The notes beneath the pieces were generated by a model. It was not told where the DNA came from. It worked only from the letters and a program-made list of their open reading frames with translations, and made no database searches. A stretch of 64,000 nucleotides of DNA from Echinometra lucunter (taxonomy: Eukaryota; Echinodermata; Echinoidea; Camarodonta; Echinometridae), in NCBI GenBank assembly GCA_029962745.1, contig CM057152.1, forward strand, positions 25,214,766-25,278,765, written 5' to 3'. The position numbers and the translations under genes are program-made. Shown piece by piece: positions 11,272 through 22,720 of the stretch (position 1 is the first letter of the stretch; every line of letters begins with the position of its first letter).

Positions 11272-11561
11272 TGAAAATACCTAAAAAATAGTTTCAAAGC
11301 AACCATTGTAAATTTTGTCCTGCAGAACAAAACATACCATTACTGCCCCTTCCTCTTTGAACTTGTTGGCATGAAAAAAATAAACCATTCTTTGACAAAT
11401 GAAATAAAAATTCCTCCTTGGGAAATCTTTGGCCAATACGGTGCTGATTTACACTGCGGCACAATTAGGGTACCTTCTGCCCTATCAAGCATTGCTTTCT
11501 TAATTACCCTGGCTGCTAATCGAGGTGGAGGTACCCACCAACTGACATCATTTCCCCATGT

Positions 11562-12479
11562 CTATTTAAAGGCATCAACACCTTCTGTATTGGGACATCC
11601 CCATCTCAAACTGAATCTTTCACATTCTGAATTATAATCACATGTGAATCTGTCAACCGTATGTGGTCCCCATTTTCGGTCTAGGAATTGGAATATCTTA
11701 GGGCCTATTACCCAATCATCGCTGTTTGCTATTCTACTAAGACCATCTGCCCTTTTATTCTGTTCCCTATGGATCCAAACCAGATCTATGCACAATCCAT
11801 ACCGCTCACATGTCTCATGTATCTCAATTGCTATCTCCTGCGATTGTTTATTCTTACTGCCTTTCTGAACTAATCTCGTGACATTTCTATCATCCGTGCA
11901 ACGAATATTCTGCCCTTCCAGGCATGGCACAAACGACTTCAGTGGGCCCCGTCTTACAAAGAGTTGTGATTGATTCGAATCAATCTCAACTGTGCACTTA
12001 AGAGATAGGAGTTGAGATCAATCTCAAAGTTGCAATCGATTTGAATCTATGGCAACTCTTTGTAAGATGGGGCCCAGCTGGGCTCTATTTAGAGCTTCAA
12101 TTTCTCTCCATGAAGAATTATATTCCATTTCAGACTCTGTCAAAGAGCCAACCACTTCCAGGTTTGGAACTTCACTAACGTATGCCCCATACACAGCGCC
12201 TAATGCATCAGTGAAAAAACAATTACATGATTTCATAAGTGAAATAGGTATACCATTAAGCCTATCTAAATGCTTGTACCAAAACAATAGTTCTGCCACC
12301 GCTTCTTCAGAAACTAATGCTGGGGCATTCCATGATGCCCCGACGATTGATAAGTCTGACTTAGGCAGTTTATCTTTATGTCGTCGTGTGAAAGAACATG
12401 TCCAGAAAGCAAAATACAAAGATGCAAAAATTATAATGTCTATTTTGACATACTGGAATAGAATTTTAGCAAATATCAT
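11562..12479 (-). pseudogene. RNase H domain of the YR retrotransposon
   Basis: Minus strand: 12479-12080 includes LVSEEAVAELLFWYKHLDRL, FTDALGAVYGAYV (first catalytic Asp region) and SSWREIEAL. After the MITE at 11944-12076 the frame continues with DRNVTRLVQKGSK, WIHREQNKRADGLSRI and KWGPHTVDRFTCDYNS, typical of the RNase H end and linker of DIRS/Ngaro elements. The MITE sits between the two halves. Confidence 0.75.
11944..12076. mobile_element. 133-bp MITE with 23-bp TIR
   Basis: Ends gggccccgtcttacaaagag and, reversed, gggccccatcttacaaagag match at 22 of 23 bases over the full repeat. The interior has tgattcgaatcaatctcaac-type palindromes. It splits the RNase H coding sequence. Confidence 0.85.
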
Positions 12480-12619
12480 GCGACAAGATCTTATATCAGT
12501 TTACAAGGTCTACATGCTACCCATGAATTCATCATTCTGTTTGAAAAAATTGATTTTCAATAATTTTCCATTTTGCGGTATGGACGCGTTTTTTTGCACA
12601 ATGACATAAAGGAAAGATG

Positions 12620-13110
12620 CCTTAATAGTCCTACTAATTTCACTTGCTTCATCTATTCATTGCATCCCGCAATCCCATCATCTGACGACCTTCTTTCCTT
12701 GTGACTGAACTCTTGTTAACTTTTTAAAAATGTAACCAGCGGTAGTAAATCCAAAGGGCAATACATTGAAAACAAAGTATTTTTTCTGACCTTCAAACTC
12801 CCAAGCAAAACCTAGGTACCGTTTGTGCTCTTCGAAAATTCCTACATGGTGGTATGCCAATTTAAGATCAAATGTAAAAACATGATCCCTTTCTTCAAAA
12901 ACATCCCTGGCAACTGAGGCACCTTCATACTTAAATTTATTGTACAAATGTGGACTGATATGCTTGCAGTCCAAAACAAGTGTACATTTGCCCATATTTT
13001 CAGAAACAGTCAAGGGATTCACCACCGTGAGTTTGATCCCACTTCTGATACACTTCCTTTTTCTAGTAACCTTCCAATTTCCTCTCGTACAAAATTCAAT
13101 TGGTTCAGTG
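12620..13110 (-). pseudogene. reverse transcriptase of the YR retrotransposon
   Basis: On the minus strand, LNFVREEIGRLLEKG is followed by NPLTVSENMGKCTLVLDCKH, FTFDLKLAYHHVGIFEEHKR (motif A with its Asp) and YFVFNVLPFGFTTAGYIF (motif B). Motif C follows as DDGIAGCNE, but its first residues are lost in a 2-nt frameshift at about 12685, so the YxDD box is broken. Motif order and wording are those of Ngaro/DIRS RTs. Confidence 0.8.
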
Positions 13111-13199
13111 CAGATCTGTTACTGCGGAGCACTTTACTATCAGGCAAAGTATGCAAAGGCAATTTATAGCTGTTCTAAACATCTAAAATCCCTTTACTA

Positions 13200-13400
13200 G
13201 CTCCAAATTCGGCCCACATACTTCCTTTTTGTTTCAATTTACCCACTGGAGATACTTTCTCCTCCTTTCTAGAGTTTATCGACTCTGTTTTCTGATCATA
13301 TTCAAATTCACATCATACTTCTTTCTCTATTCCAAGAGGAAAATCACATTCTTCCTGTCTATGCTCAAATATAAACTTAGATTCACTTATCTGATCTGAT
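13200..13400 (-). pseudogene. gag-RT junction of the YR retrotransposon, degraded
   Basis: Low-quality coding-like sequence between the zinc knuckle and the RT. No motif is clear and no frame stays open. Confidence 0.35.
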
Positions 13401-14480
13401 CAGATGCTTCTTGCTTGACAGCCAACCTTCCAGTGACAAGGTTTCCCGCAGGAAAAACAGAGGCCCAATTTCTTGCGTTCCTCTGCTGCAGCACGACTGA
13501 CTTGATTAGTAGCTGTCTTGATCTTTGATGTTAATCTTCCTTGTAGCCTTACTCCCTGCATAAGGATGAAAGCGCCTTTTCTGCTTTGAACATGCGCTCT
13601 TCATCTTCGGAGTTTTCAGCTAACAAATTCTTCTCATATTCTGCTACCATTTTCCAACCCAATGGCGAACTGTCAGCCATTTTGATAAGCTTCTGTCTCT
13701 TCTCTATCAGTTCGATACCTTAACAATCTTGACCTTAGCATCAGAAATGGTTCCCGGCATGTATGGCGCGCCGTTTGTCCCATTAAGGCGATAAACTCAG
13801 TTTATCGCCGATAAACTCCTTTTATCCATCGAAAAATTGAGTTTATCGTTGAAAAACTGAGTTTTTCGAGTGATAAACTGAGTTTTTCGATCGATGGCGC
13901 GCCGTTTGTCCCATTAAGGCGATAAACTCAGTTTATCAATCGAAAAACTCTGTTTATCAGTCGATAAACAGGGTTAACCAAGAAACTCTGTTTTTCAAGT
14001 GAAAAACTCAGTTTATTGTGAAAAACTCTGTTTATCGGCGAAAAGTTGAGTTTATCGTTGAAAAACTGAGTTTTGTGAGTGATAAACTTAGTTGTTCGAT
14101 CGATAAACTGAGTTTATCGGCGAAAATCTGAGTTTATCGCCTTTATGGGACAAACGGCGCACCATAGATGTGTCATCTGCATCTTTCAAGTAGTGTTCGG
14201 CTTCTTTAAGTTTTCTATGAACTTTGATGTTGACTTTGTACTGCTCTTTGTTGCTCTTGTGCTGAAATTTATAATTATCATTGTGCATCTCCTCGATTTT
14301 TTGAACTTGTGCGTCACTAACAGCTTTCTGACTTTCACTTAAGACTGCTGAAAATTGCTCGATCTATTTGATGTTAGGCTGTCCAAATCAGATAGAAGCC
14401 TGTTCTGACTCTGGTTCACTTTTGTGTCGATGAGCTCGGCCACCCTTGCTGGATCCACGTTTAAAATCTCAAAACCGAAA
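13400..14480 (-). pseudogene. gag of the YR retrotransposon
   Basis: Minus strand: EILNVDPARVAELIDTKV near 14475 begins the readable part. Then comes a frameshift, then KIEEMHNDNYKFQHKSNKE and KVHRKLKEAEHYLKDADD (14300-14170). After the MITE come LIKMADSSPLGWKMVAEYE and LLAENSEDEERMFKAEKA (13700-13570). Near 13475-13425 a CCHC zinc knuckle is readable, CFSCGKPCHWKVGC. This is the typical gag of Ngaro/DIRS-type elements: a helical N-terminus, an ADxSPxGW block and one knuckle. It carries several frameshifts. Confidence 0.7.
13762..14166. mobile_element. 405-bp MITE with 39-bp TIR, composite
   Basis: Ends tatggcgcgccgtttgtcc and, reversed, tatggtgcgccgtttgtcc match at 37 of 39 bases over the full repeat. 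A TA on each side could be the target duplication. The interior is a run of gataaactgagtttatc and gaaaaactgagttt half-palindromes. A second copy of the left end (gatggcgcgccgtttgtccc) starts at about 13893, so the left 130 bp is an extra partial unit. It lies inside gag. Confidence 0.85.
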
Positions 14481-14490
14481 ACGTTAGTAA

Positions 14491-15090
14491 AGAACTAGAA
14501 GCTCCAAAAAGACGTGTTAGCGTCATGCAGGGGAAGGTTGGAATATCTCTTCTCATTCGCCACATCCTACTCATGCATCTACATCCTTTCACATTCAAAC
14601 TACTCGCCAGTGAATAGACGGAATTAATTCCGTTCTGCTTGCCCGACTTATCATTCTCACTGTTGCCATATGAACAACATTTACCAGGCTATACTGCGTA
14701 ACGCTGGCAAGTACATTTCATGAATTGACACTCTATCACATGAACCCTGTCTCAAGTTCCTGGCACTTGACCAACTAAAGTTAAAGCCTTTTTGTGAGGT
14801 CAAACCATCCCTTTTTTTGGCCAATTCCCTGAACCAGCAACTTTTGACTTTGGGAGCCATTTTCGCCCTGAAATTGACCCTCTTTGAAGACTCAGTTAGT
14901 GCGACCTTTTTTTGTGGAGAATTTCATGCTCTGTCATATGAATAAAATTCCAGGTCTCTAGCCTCTTGCATAGTGACGTAAGCACCCCCTACTGGATGGG
15001 CTGCAGCATCAAATATTGAGAAAAAAAAGGGGCTAAAAAATCTGAATTGATCTAGCGTTCTGATCTTGTGTGTGCATGATGTCTGGCCAA
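14491..15090. other. unassigned sequence between two elements
   Basis: The probable 5' region of the YR element (to about 14720) is followed by unique-looking sequence. No gene recognised. Confidence 0.35.
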
Positions 15091-15572
15091 GATGTGATGT
15101 CTGTGCCAATTTTCAAGAGGATTTTTCATCTTGTTTGGGAGATACGACCATTTGTTGATTTGGACATAAATGGCACCTGGACAACGTCATGATGACTTTT
15201 TGACCTTGAAAAAATTGTGGAACTCGTACTTATGATGACTGATGACTGACCGAAGTTTGAATGAAATTGACAATGTCAACTCTGAGTTATGAAATGTGCT
15301 GTAGTGTACTCTAAATGCATTGCGATGTGGTCTTGACTTGATTTTAACAAAATGGCACCTTGATGACGTCGTGATGACCTAATGATCCTGAAAAACTTGT
15401 TGGAACTTGTCCTTAACAGGACTGATAACTGACAAAAAATTTGACGAAAAAATGAATGAGCTGATTCTGAGTTATCATGGTCACAAAAAAGGGGGAATAG
15501 TGATGAATAATGAAGATAAAGAAAATTCTGACAAAAATAAGAGGTGATCTGTCAAGATGGCAGACCACCTAA
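15090..15572 (+). mobile_element. AGGTGGTCTGTC-family element, 3' part
   Basis: Two tandem versions of the tail occur (aaatggcacctggacaacg at ~15170; aaatggcaccttgatgacg at ~15351). They are followed by actgataactgac, gtcacaaaaaaggggg and the complete terminal hairpin aggtgatctgtc-aagat-ggcagaccacct ending at 15572. The 5' end was not identified. Confidence 0.7.
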
Positions 15573-16713
15573 TATATAAAGACACAGCAGGCATATGAGA
15601 AAAAAAAACAAGGTCGGCGCAAAATTTATAACCTTGCATTATTTCCCCATATTGTCCGCATATCTAAAAATGGTTGTCAGAAAGTCATGCTGATTGTCCT
15701 AGTCCATGATTTTACCACTCCACTGGCAGGGGGTGTAACATAAAAAATACAATCAATCTTATGATTGATATCAATCGTAAGTCTATGGCAAACCATGTAC
15801 TATTTTGGTTTTGTTTTCATGTACAGCATGTACAGGAGTGGAAACTTTGGCAATATTGGACTCACAAAATTAGCGAAAATAAAACCACAGCGAAAATTTC
15901 AGCTTATACAGTATTCCCCTGTTCTGGATTTATTCCTAGGGCACTCCCAGGTGTGTCTGCACTCAACAGGCAGACATTTGTAGTAATGATTTGCACACTT
16001 TTTTCACGTCTGACACGGAAAACATGCCAAAATCACATAATTTGCTTCTGCAGCTCTTCCTTTTCTAGTCGGCACTCTAGTGGACATCAGGCTTAATCAA
16101 TATTAAATGACTTCTTTGACCGTTGACCTAACAACCCAAAAGTCTCATGAATTCGTCTCCTCACAGTCCATGTATGTTCACTCACTACACAGTGAATGGC
16201 CACTCATGAGCGCAGTCATTTTGAATAATTTGGCCCATTGACTACGGAAATGATCCTGATCCCTGACACGATCTCCATTGCCCGCAAATGTAAAAATTCA
16301 CCTCAATAATGAGAATTTCACCCTTTTTCACTGCATTTTGCATCAAATTGAATGATAGAAGCAGATCGATTTATTTCCCAATGCTTCATACATACACTGC
16401 AGTTTTTATGTCATGCTAATAGTAAGCTTGAAAAAAATAATTCAGACAAAAAAATCCATGTTATAATCTTTAAAAAACAACCATGAATTTAACAAATTCT
16501 TCAAAATGTCACAGTTTAGCAATCCCTTGCAACATTGTGTAATATGACTTGACACATCTCAAAGAGCAAGTGTCATATGTCATCATGTGTCATAATTTGG
16601 CTTTATCAGTATTCAGGGTATCAAAGAGTGATGACAATTTTAAATGGGTGTATTTATTCATTATGGTGGAGATGCCATCGCAAGGAATCCCCTTGTCATT
16701 TTTGTGTGATATT
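15573..16713. other. unassigned sequence
   Basis: No exon, RNA or clear repeat termini recognised. Short frames of up to about 110 codons show no domain and no codon pattern. Confidence 0.4.
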
Positions 16714-17100
16714 TGGTTCAAGGTTCAAAGTTCGTTTTATTTACATATTCACATTTCACATTACATGTTGTCAGTTGTCAATTTCGTTACAGGAAATGAT
16801 AAAAGAGAAAAAAAAAAGTACTTAATGTTCTTGATAAACATATAGGAACATAAGAAACAAAAAATATATATATATGTACACATATATTTAACAACAGTTT
16901 ATCTTGTCGTAACATCTAAAATAATTACTATAAAAACTGGAAATGGGAATATGAAGGAGCCTAGGGTTGTGGGTTGTAGGCTCCTGAGATTTGTGCAGTG
17001 TAAGTCTTGCAAAGTAATAAAAGTGGACAAGAAATAGTTGAAGAAGAGATGAGAATACACAAGTACATGTATCCCTAGATGTGCGTTGGGTGTATTAAGC
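16714..17100 (-). mobile_element. possible LINE 3' end
   Basis: On the minus strand the sequence reads aaataaaacgaactttgaac followed by cttgaacc, resembling the short repetitive 3' termini of CR1/L2-type LINEs. No coding part is attached, and an (AT)n run lies at about 16862-16880. Confidence 0.3.
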
Positions 17101-17379
17101 GAATGAAGAAGAAGAAGAAGAATGAGATTTAATTTGTCATTTGATCAGACGAATTAGGTGGTCTGTCGTCTTTTTGATATGGATATGATATCTATGATTA
17201 TGAAAGGTATATGACAGTTGGCCTTTTATTCATCATTTTCATCATCAGGGTTTGTATCACCGTCAACAACATTACTATCTCATTATCATGGTCATCAAGA
17301 GGATTATAGTCATTCCCAATTAAAATCCCCATTCATAGAAAATTTACGAAGAGGAAGCAGCCCTGATAAAAAACATTTT

Positions 17380-17725
17380 GTGAAAGTTCTGAAAATATTT
17401 TATGAACGTTTATTCAAGACGAAGACGTAGCGGACCTAATAAAAAACGTTTTGTAAACATTTTGGAAATGTTCTGAAAACGTTTTGTGAATGTTTATTAA
17501 AGACGAAGACGTAGCAGACCTAATAAAAACGTTTTGTGAACGTTCTGAAAACGTTTTGTGAACGTTTATTAAAGACAAAGACGCAGCAGACCTATTAAAA
17601 ACGTTTTATGAACGTTTATTAAAGTCGAAGACGAAACGGATCTAATAAAAATGTTTTGTAACAATTATTAAAGACGAAGATGTAGCAGACCTAATAAATG
17701 TGTTCTAAGAACGTTCTGAAATGTT
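17380..17725. repeat. tandem repeat with AACGTT palindromes
   Basis: Units of roughly 70-100 bp built from aacgttttgtgaacgtt and attaaagacgaagacg-tagcagacctaata, about five diverged copies. Present only in the long copy of this family. Confidence 0.75.
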
Positions 17726-18078
17726 TTGCGTTGGGTAATCTATTTGCCGTCTAATCATCAGTTTATCTAATGTTCGATGACCTGATGAACTCGAAAAATA
17801 TTCAGGTCTGAGAAGGAGACTAGCATCACAGACACGGGACGATTTGATTTTTAGTATTATGCAAAGTTAACCCTAAAGATTCAATACACGTTCATGAATC
17901 ATATTTGCAATAGGGTTGTACATAAACTTATGTACACTGCATTGCAATAGACATAACAGGCAAAATAACGCAGTTATGGCATTGTTTGTAATTGTATGTG
18001 TAAACGTAATAGATGAAGATGGTAATATAAAAGGGCAAAAAATAAAAAAAAAAAAAAAAAAAAAAAAAACCAAATTGA

Positions 18079-18152
18079 CACCGCCGTCGCCGGGAGTCCG
18101 AACAAGGGACCATGAGGATGTGAGACCAGTGCTTTACCGATGGACCAGAATA
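18079..18152 (-). other. tRNA-like module within the element
   Basis: On the minus strand, tggtccatcggtaaagc (A-box-like), ctggtctcacatcctcatgg and gttcggactcccgg (T-arm/B-box-like) resemble a tRNA gene. The same module lies at the same place in the copy at 52595, so it belongs to the family consensus. Pairing is imperfect, so it is a captured tRNA/SINE head, not a working tRNA. Confidence 0.55.
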
Positions 18153-19329
18153 TAGTCCATAGAGATAACACGTAGATGGTAAATGGGATTCCTAAATCAT
18201 ATCTTCCAGTTCAAATTTCGATATGTTCCTGACATCTGATTAAAAAATAAATGGCACACTTAAGATAGAGAATTTTCTCAGCTAAAATATACTCAAAGCT
18301 GGGCGAAAATCAAGCAGAAATAACAGAGCTGTTGCTCAAAAAAGACGGGAATGTAGAATCAAGAATTAGAAAAAGGTCATGTCCCATAGACAATACACGC
18401 AAAATGTGAAAAAATGACATGCCTCCGTTTCTCGTAAGATTAGACCATGATGCCGTTCTCAAAATGAAAAATAAAGGCAATTGATGTATAAGAGCATTGT
18501 CTCAGCTACAACATACTGAAATCCCGGCGAAAATCGACCAACAATAAGCGAGATAGTCTTGATAAAGGTAAAAAACATGACGTCATAATTGAAAAAATGA
18601 AATTTTGAGTTCACATGAGAATATGGTAACGTTCCGACCGTTTGACCCCCAAATTTTTTCATGAATTCAAATCTTCAATTCATAGGCTTTCAGAAAATGT
18701 AAAAAAAAATGGGGGATCCCCATGCTTTTTAACAAGCTATGGCGGATTTTAAAGGGGCATGTTTTTGCATATTTTTACGTTATTTGCCCCATAGACGCGC
18801 GCACGGATTTTAAACTTTGACGCGTGCGTGCAGCGTTATGGTCAGTTGAAATCGATTCTAAATTGATGGAAATGGTCAAGAAATGTCTCAGAAAAAAACG
18901 GCATCTTTATGTTATTTACGGGTTGCGCAGGCGCTTACGCGCGGAAATTTTTGAAATGCTTAAAATGGCCTGAAATGGATTTTGGTTTGATCCATGAGTG
19001 ATTATGAGCATTTTTAAATTTTGCGCGCGCACTGACGCGCGGACGTACGCATACGCGCGCGTCTAAAAAGTTGGAATTGTTCAGACTGATATGAATATTC
19101 ATCATGCCAAATATAAATGAAAAATGACATTCCGTTATGAAGATATGATCATAAGATGATATTTACAAAATGGCAGCCAGGATGACGTCACGATGACCCG
19201 ATGATCTTGAAAATGACTAAAAATCCGAGATCTCGTAATGACTGATGATTCCTGAAAATTTGACGAAAAATGATTGAGCCAGTTCTGAGATCTCGACTGC
19301 ACAAAAAAGTGGGTACCAATAAAGAGAAT

Positions 19330-19361
<32 letters not shown>

Positions 19362-19424
19362 ATGAATTAAGAAAATTCTGACGAAATTAAAAGGTGATCT
19401 GTCATAATATGACAGACCACCTAA

Positions 19425-20239
19425 AAAAAAACCAACTCTTAAGTGCAAATGAATGAGGTTCGGATTAACCCATAGCAGTACAGAGCTTTCTTGAGGTCTA
19501 AATTAATCATCTTCAATCCTCAAATTGGCAATACAAATGATTTTTTTTTTTCCATGTTTGCATAGCTTGAAAAAAACAAATATGGATATAACATAAACCA
19601 AAATGAAATATAATTGTAAACTTGAATCAGAAATTGCCAATTTGAACACAGAAATAGTGATTATATATTATTCACTGTGTTGCCAATTTAAAGAGTGTAA
19701 TGATTAGTTACACTTAAACTGCTCTAATTCGAGAATGCCACACCATACAGCGATGGGAACGGGCTCAAATTTGTCAGTGCATTTTTCTCTTTCTGCTCAT
19801 GTATGATATGTACTGCCCAACATTCTGGACCAACAGATACTGCAAAAGCGTCTCCTAAAGGTGACACTGTACCTCTGTGGGTTAAGGCACAGAAAAGATA
19901 AATGGTAAGGAAACGATTGTATGAGCGCTATAATGTACCCATGCACAATGGCAAAGTCGGGAGGCATACTATGAATTTGTCATGATTTGGTTATGGTTAT
20001 GGGAAGGTATGTATTAGATAACATGATAAATGACCACTTCCTCAAAAATAGCCAAATGACGGTAAACACTTGATGAAAAAAAAAAAGAAGGAAGATAGGA
20101 ATAAATAGAAAAAATTCAGCATTCTGAGTTGGATCAATGTTTCGGTATTAATAGTATGAAATAAGTGAATGGATCAAGGATAAAAAGACTCTATCACTAA
20201 TAGTAGTCGAACAAAAACAACTGATGCACTAATAAGAGC
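19425..20239. other. unassigned sequence
   Basis: AT-rich. A 49-codon minus-strand frame after a cccacagag acceptor-like site (about 19870) begins GTVSPLG but then matches nothing recognised. Confidence 0.4.
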
Positions 20240-20510
20240 ATCAGATGTCTTCTTCTGCTTATATTACATAATTATTCAGAAGATGACTTTTCAACATATA
20301 ATGAGGGTGATTGAGTAAGTTCAATTGGAAGGCCATTCCAATACTTGGGACCAGTGAAAGTAATATTTTTCTGAGCAAACAATGTTTGTGTAAGAAGAAG
20401 ATGGAAGAGACTACTTTGTCGGGTGGGGTATTGATGGATAGTGCTATTTCTTACAAAAAGTGTAGCAATTACAGGAGGTATTTCATTAATGGACAACTGG
20501 TACATAAATA
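20100..20510 (-). pseudogene. LINE reverse transcriptase C-terminal tail
   Basis: The minus strand from 20505 reads FVRNSTIHQYPTRQSSLFHL, then NITFTGPKYWNGLPIEL and a stop at 20272. The H-YPTR ... GPKxWNxLP block is the usual end of the ORF2 protein in many CR1/Jockey/RTE-group LINEs. The remainder is 3' untranslated sequence. The copy is truncated at its 5' side. Confidence 0.65.
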
Positions 20511-20519
20511 TTCCTAGGT

Positions 20520-21109
20520 TATAGACATATAAGTCATTAGCTAATCACCCTGCCTTTAAGTGCATTTTTGGTCAAAATGAAAGATGGAAGCATGTTATTT
20601 TTGTCACAAGAGTGTTATAAATGTGTCAAAGATTTCAAATTATACCACTAAAGATTAACTTTCAAAATTTATCCAGAGAAAATAATTGATGTAACTAACC
20701 TAGGTGAATAATTTTTTTCATATTTTTGCAAACTGATCTAGAGTTTGAACAATGCAGGTGTTCTGCATAATAGTTATGAAATATTATGTAGCTGAATTAA
20801 AAGACCTTGATCCATCCATCATCTTGTATATGTTTTGGCTAACCATTTCCCCCAAAGTGCTGAATAGATTAAGCTTTGGCCAGACAGGTTTCTTACAATT
20901 ATCCCTCATTATGGAGAGATGTAGTGTTTTGGATGGTCCTTTCAGTGTCGCCAAGGCTTGCAGAACCGCTTGGTTGATTTCACCAAAAAGTTTCAATGTC
21001 ATCATTCACCATGGTTTCAGCCATGAAAATTGCGTCATGAACATACATGAGTCATGAACACAAAACAGCAGAAATATAGTGATACCAAACTGACAAATCT
21101 TTGATTTCC
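20520..21109. other. unassigned sequence
   Basis: No feature recognised. A 73-codon minus-strand frame (20784-21005) has no identifiable domain. Confidence 0.4.
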
Positions 21110-21610
21110 AGGGTTCTTACACTTACAAATTTTCAAAATTCCCTTACTTTCCATGACTTTCCCCGTGCAGGAAACTTAATTTTCATCACCATTTTTACAT
21201 TTTAAAATGTGTAAACATACATCACCGCAATACTAGCAAGCTCCCCTCAGAACTAATGTGTATGTGGTCAGTTATACACACTTATACTTAGTCGTGGTGG
21301 AACCTTGCTAGTATCAGTACTATCAGTATACAAAAATATCATAATAATAAAGGGGATGCTCAATGTAGCGTAACTGTGGACTTTAATACCAAATGGATTC
21401 ACATGAAAGCACACATTTGAAAAAATTTATTCCCTCTGTTAATTACACAAAAAAATTACAGGTTATTTAAAAAATATCTTAAACAAATAATTTTCCCTGA
21501 CTTTCTAGAAGAAACTGATGAATTCCCTGACTTTCCCTGACCTTGTGCTTCTGGAAAAAGTTTTTCAAATTCCCTGACTTTCCAGAAATTCCCTGACCCG
21601 TAAGAGCCCT
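21110..21610. mobile_element. hAT-like MITE
   Basis: Left end agggttcttac (21110-21120) and, reversed, right end agggctcttac (21600-21610) match at 10 of 11 bases. The interior is rich in ttccctgactttcc motifs. The CAGGG-type start suggests hAT, but an exact 8-bp target duplication was not seen. Confidence 0.55.
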
Positions 21611-21629
21611 AATTTCATGCTTATTTTAT

Positions 21630-21810
21630 TATTGACCTCTATGACCTTTGACTTTTGACCTACTGAGTAAACCCAAAATGTAATCAAACTGTCTCATTAT
21701 GGCGATGCATACTAGCCCAAAGTTTGAAGTTCATACCTCAAATGGTTCTTGAGATAGCATGCAACAAAATTAAAACATGAATTTCACATATTCACCTCAT
21801 ATACGCGATT
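21630..21810 (+). repeat. TGACCTTTGACC repeat unit
   Basis: One unit: tgacctctatgacctttgac, then aaacccaaaatgtaatcaaac, then tttgaagttcatacctcaaa, then ttcttgagatagc. Related units follow at 22520-22720 and 23525-24045. The array has been split by a SINE and two MITEs. Confidence 0.75.
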
Positions 21811-22150
21811 CTATTGAAGTTGGCTCAGTCTGTAAAGTGCCTGCCTGTCGAACCAAAGATCATGGGTTCGAGTCCACCTGGGCAGATGACTGAAGCCTGC
21901 ATTGTGTGTTCATAGATGCAGGCTATGTTTAAGTGGAAAACACTTCATCCCTCAGATAGGATGTTAAATGGAGGCCTCTTGTAGAGGAGGGTCACCACCT
22001 TTGCATGTTAAGTACCCAATGCACTATTTGAAGAAGCATAGAGGGAAACCCTGGTGTACATCTGCACATCTAAATTACTTATATCGGGAGGAGAGACCTG
22101 AGGGTCACAGCGATTATGTTCGCTTTTCCCCTCCCAGGCGTAGGTGACAA
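21811..22150 (+). mobile_element. tRNA-derived SINE, second family
   Basis: Head ttggctcagtctgtaaagtg (A-box region) and gggttcgagtccacc (B-box/T-arm) are followed by a long body with ggatgttaaatggaggcc and gttaagtacccaatgcac. It sits inside the TGACC repeat array. Confidence 0.75.
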
Positions 22151-22236
22151 CAAATACTGCATAGTAATAATAGTATTATAGTACTGAAAGACTTTTGATA
22201 TGATCTTGTCAGAATTTTTGTTAGAATTTGGATGTA

Positions 22237-22413
22237 CAGTCAACTCTGCCTAAGTCGAATTTCTTGGGACTGAAGAAAATGCTTCGTCTTAGAGAAAATT
22301 CGACTTATGAGGGGTCAAAAACAATAGAAAATAAAGGAATGGGACCAAGTACAGACCATTCGACTTAGGCGATTATTCAACTTATGCGACTTCGACTTAT
22401 GCAGAGTTGACTG
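22237..22413. mobile_element. pogo/Tigger-like MITE
   Basis: Ends cagtcaactctgcctaagtc and, reversed, cagtcaactctgcataagtc match at 22 of 23 positions over the longer repeat. TA occurs on each side (22235-22236 and 22414-22415). The 177-bp size, CAG start and TA duplication fit the Tc1/mariner-pogo superfamily. Confidence 0.8.
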
Positions 22414-22519
22414 TATATGAAATAATGAAATGTAAAGACTGATTTAGCCACTCTGTCTTGATGTACAGTGAATAGAGACACACTGTATAATGTATCATAA
22501 AAGCATAATCCATTATCAT

Positions 22520-22720
22520 TGACATTTGACCTTTGACCTTCATATCTTAAAATCTAATCAAACTGTCTTCCTAGCACCAAGTTTGAAGTTCATAACCTCA
22601 AATGGTTCTTGAGATATCAAATTAACAAGGCTAAAGCCTGAAATTTTGGAAGTGACCTCTACAACCTTTGACCTACGTTCCCCAAAATATAATTAGATTG
22701 TCTTCTTATGGTGATACAGG
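22520..22720 (+). repeat. TGACCTTTGACC repeat units
   Basis: About one and a half units (tttgacctttgaccttcat, then caaactgtcttcc, then gttcttgagatatcaaatta) end abruptly at gtgatacag, where a pogo-like end (ggggaactcagtataatg) begins. Confidence 0.75.

Larger units (their letters stand above)
10215..14490 (-). mobile_element. tyrosine-recombinase retrotransposon (Ngaro/DIRS group), degenerate
   Basis: Minus-strand remnants occur in the order gag (14480-13400), reverse transcriptase (13110-12620), RNase H (12480-11562) and tyrosine recombinase (11271-10215). Recombinase downstream of RNase H fits Ngaro-like more than classical DIRS organisation, and no inverted termini were seen. Three later insertions split it: a SINE (10467-10622) in the recombinase and MITEs at 11944-12076 and 13762-14166. 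Multiple frameshifts make it non-functional. Ends are approximate. Confidence 0.8.
17153..19424. mobile_element. complete AGGTGGTCTGTC-family element (long copy)
   Basis: Starts ttaggtggtctgtc (17153) and ends gacagaccacctaa (19411-19424), perfect 14-bp inverted ends. The 3' terminus is a hairpin whose inner arm (aggtgatctgtc, 19392-19403) repeats the end motif. It is co-linear with the copy at 52595-54282 except for ~585 extra bp near the left end, which contain tandem units. No transposase is recognisable. It carries a tRNA-like module and a GC-alternating segment near 19020-19060. Confidence 0.85.

Noticed and set aside
19700..19872. Possible C-terminal exon of NDUFAF7 (acceptor-like cccacagag, then GTVSPLG)
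   Set aside because: The first residues loosely fit the expected continuation after exon E, but the following sequence does not match the family and the region looks repetitive.
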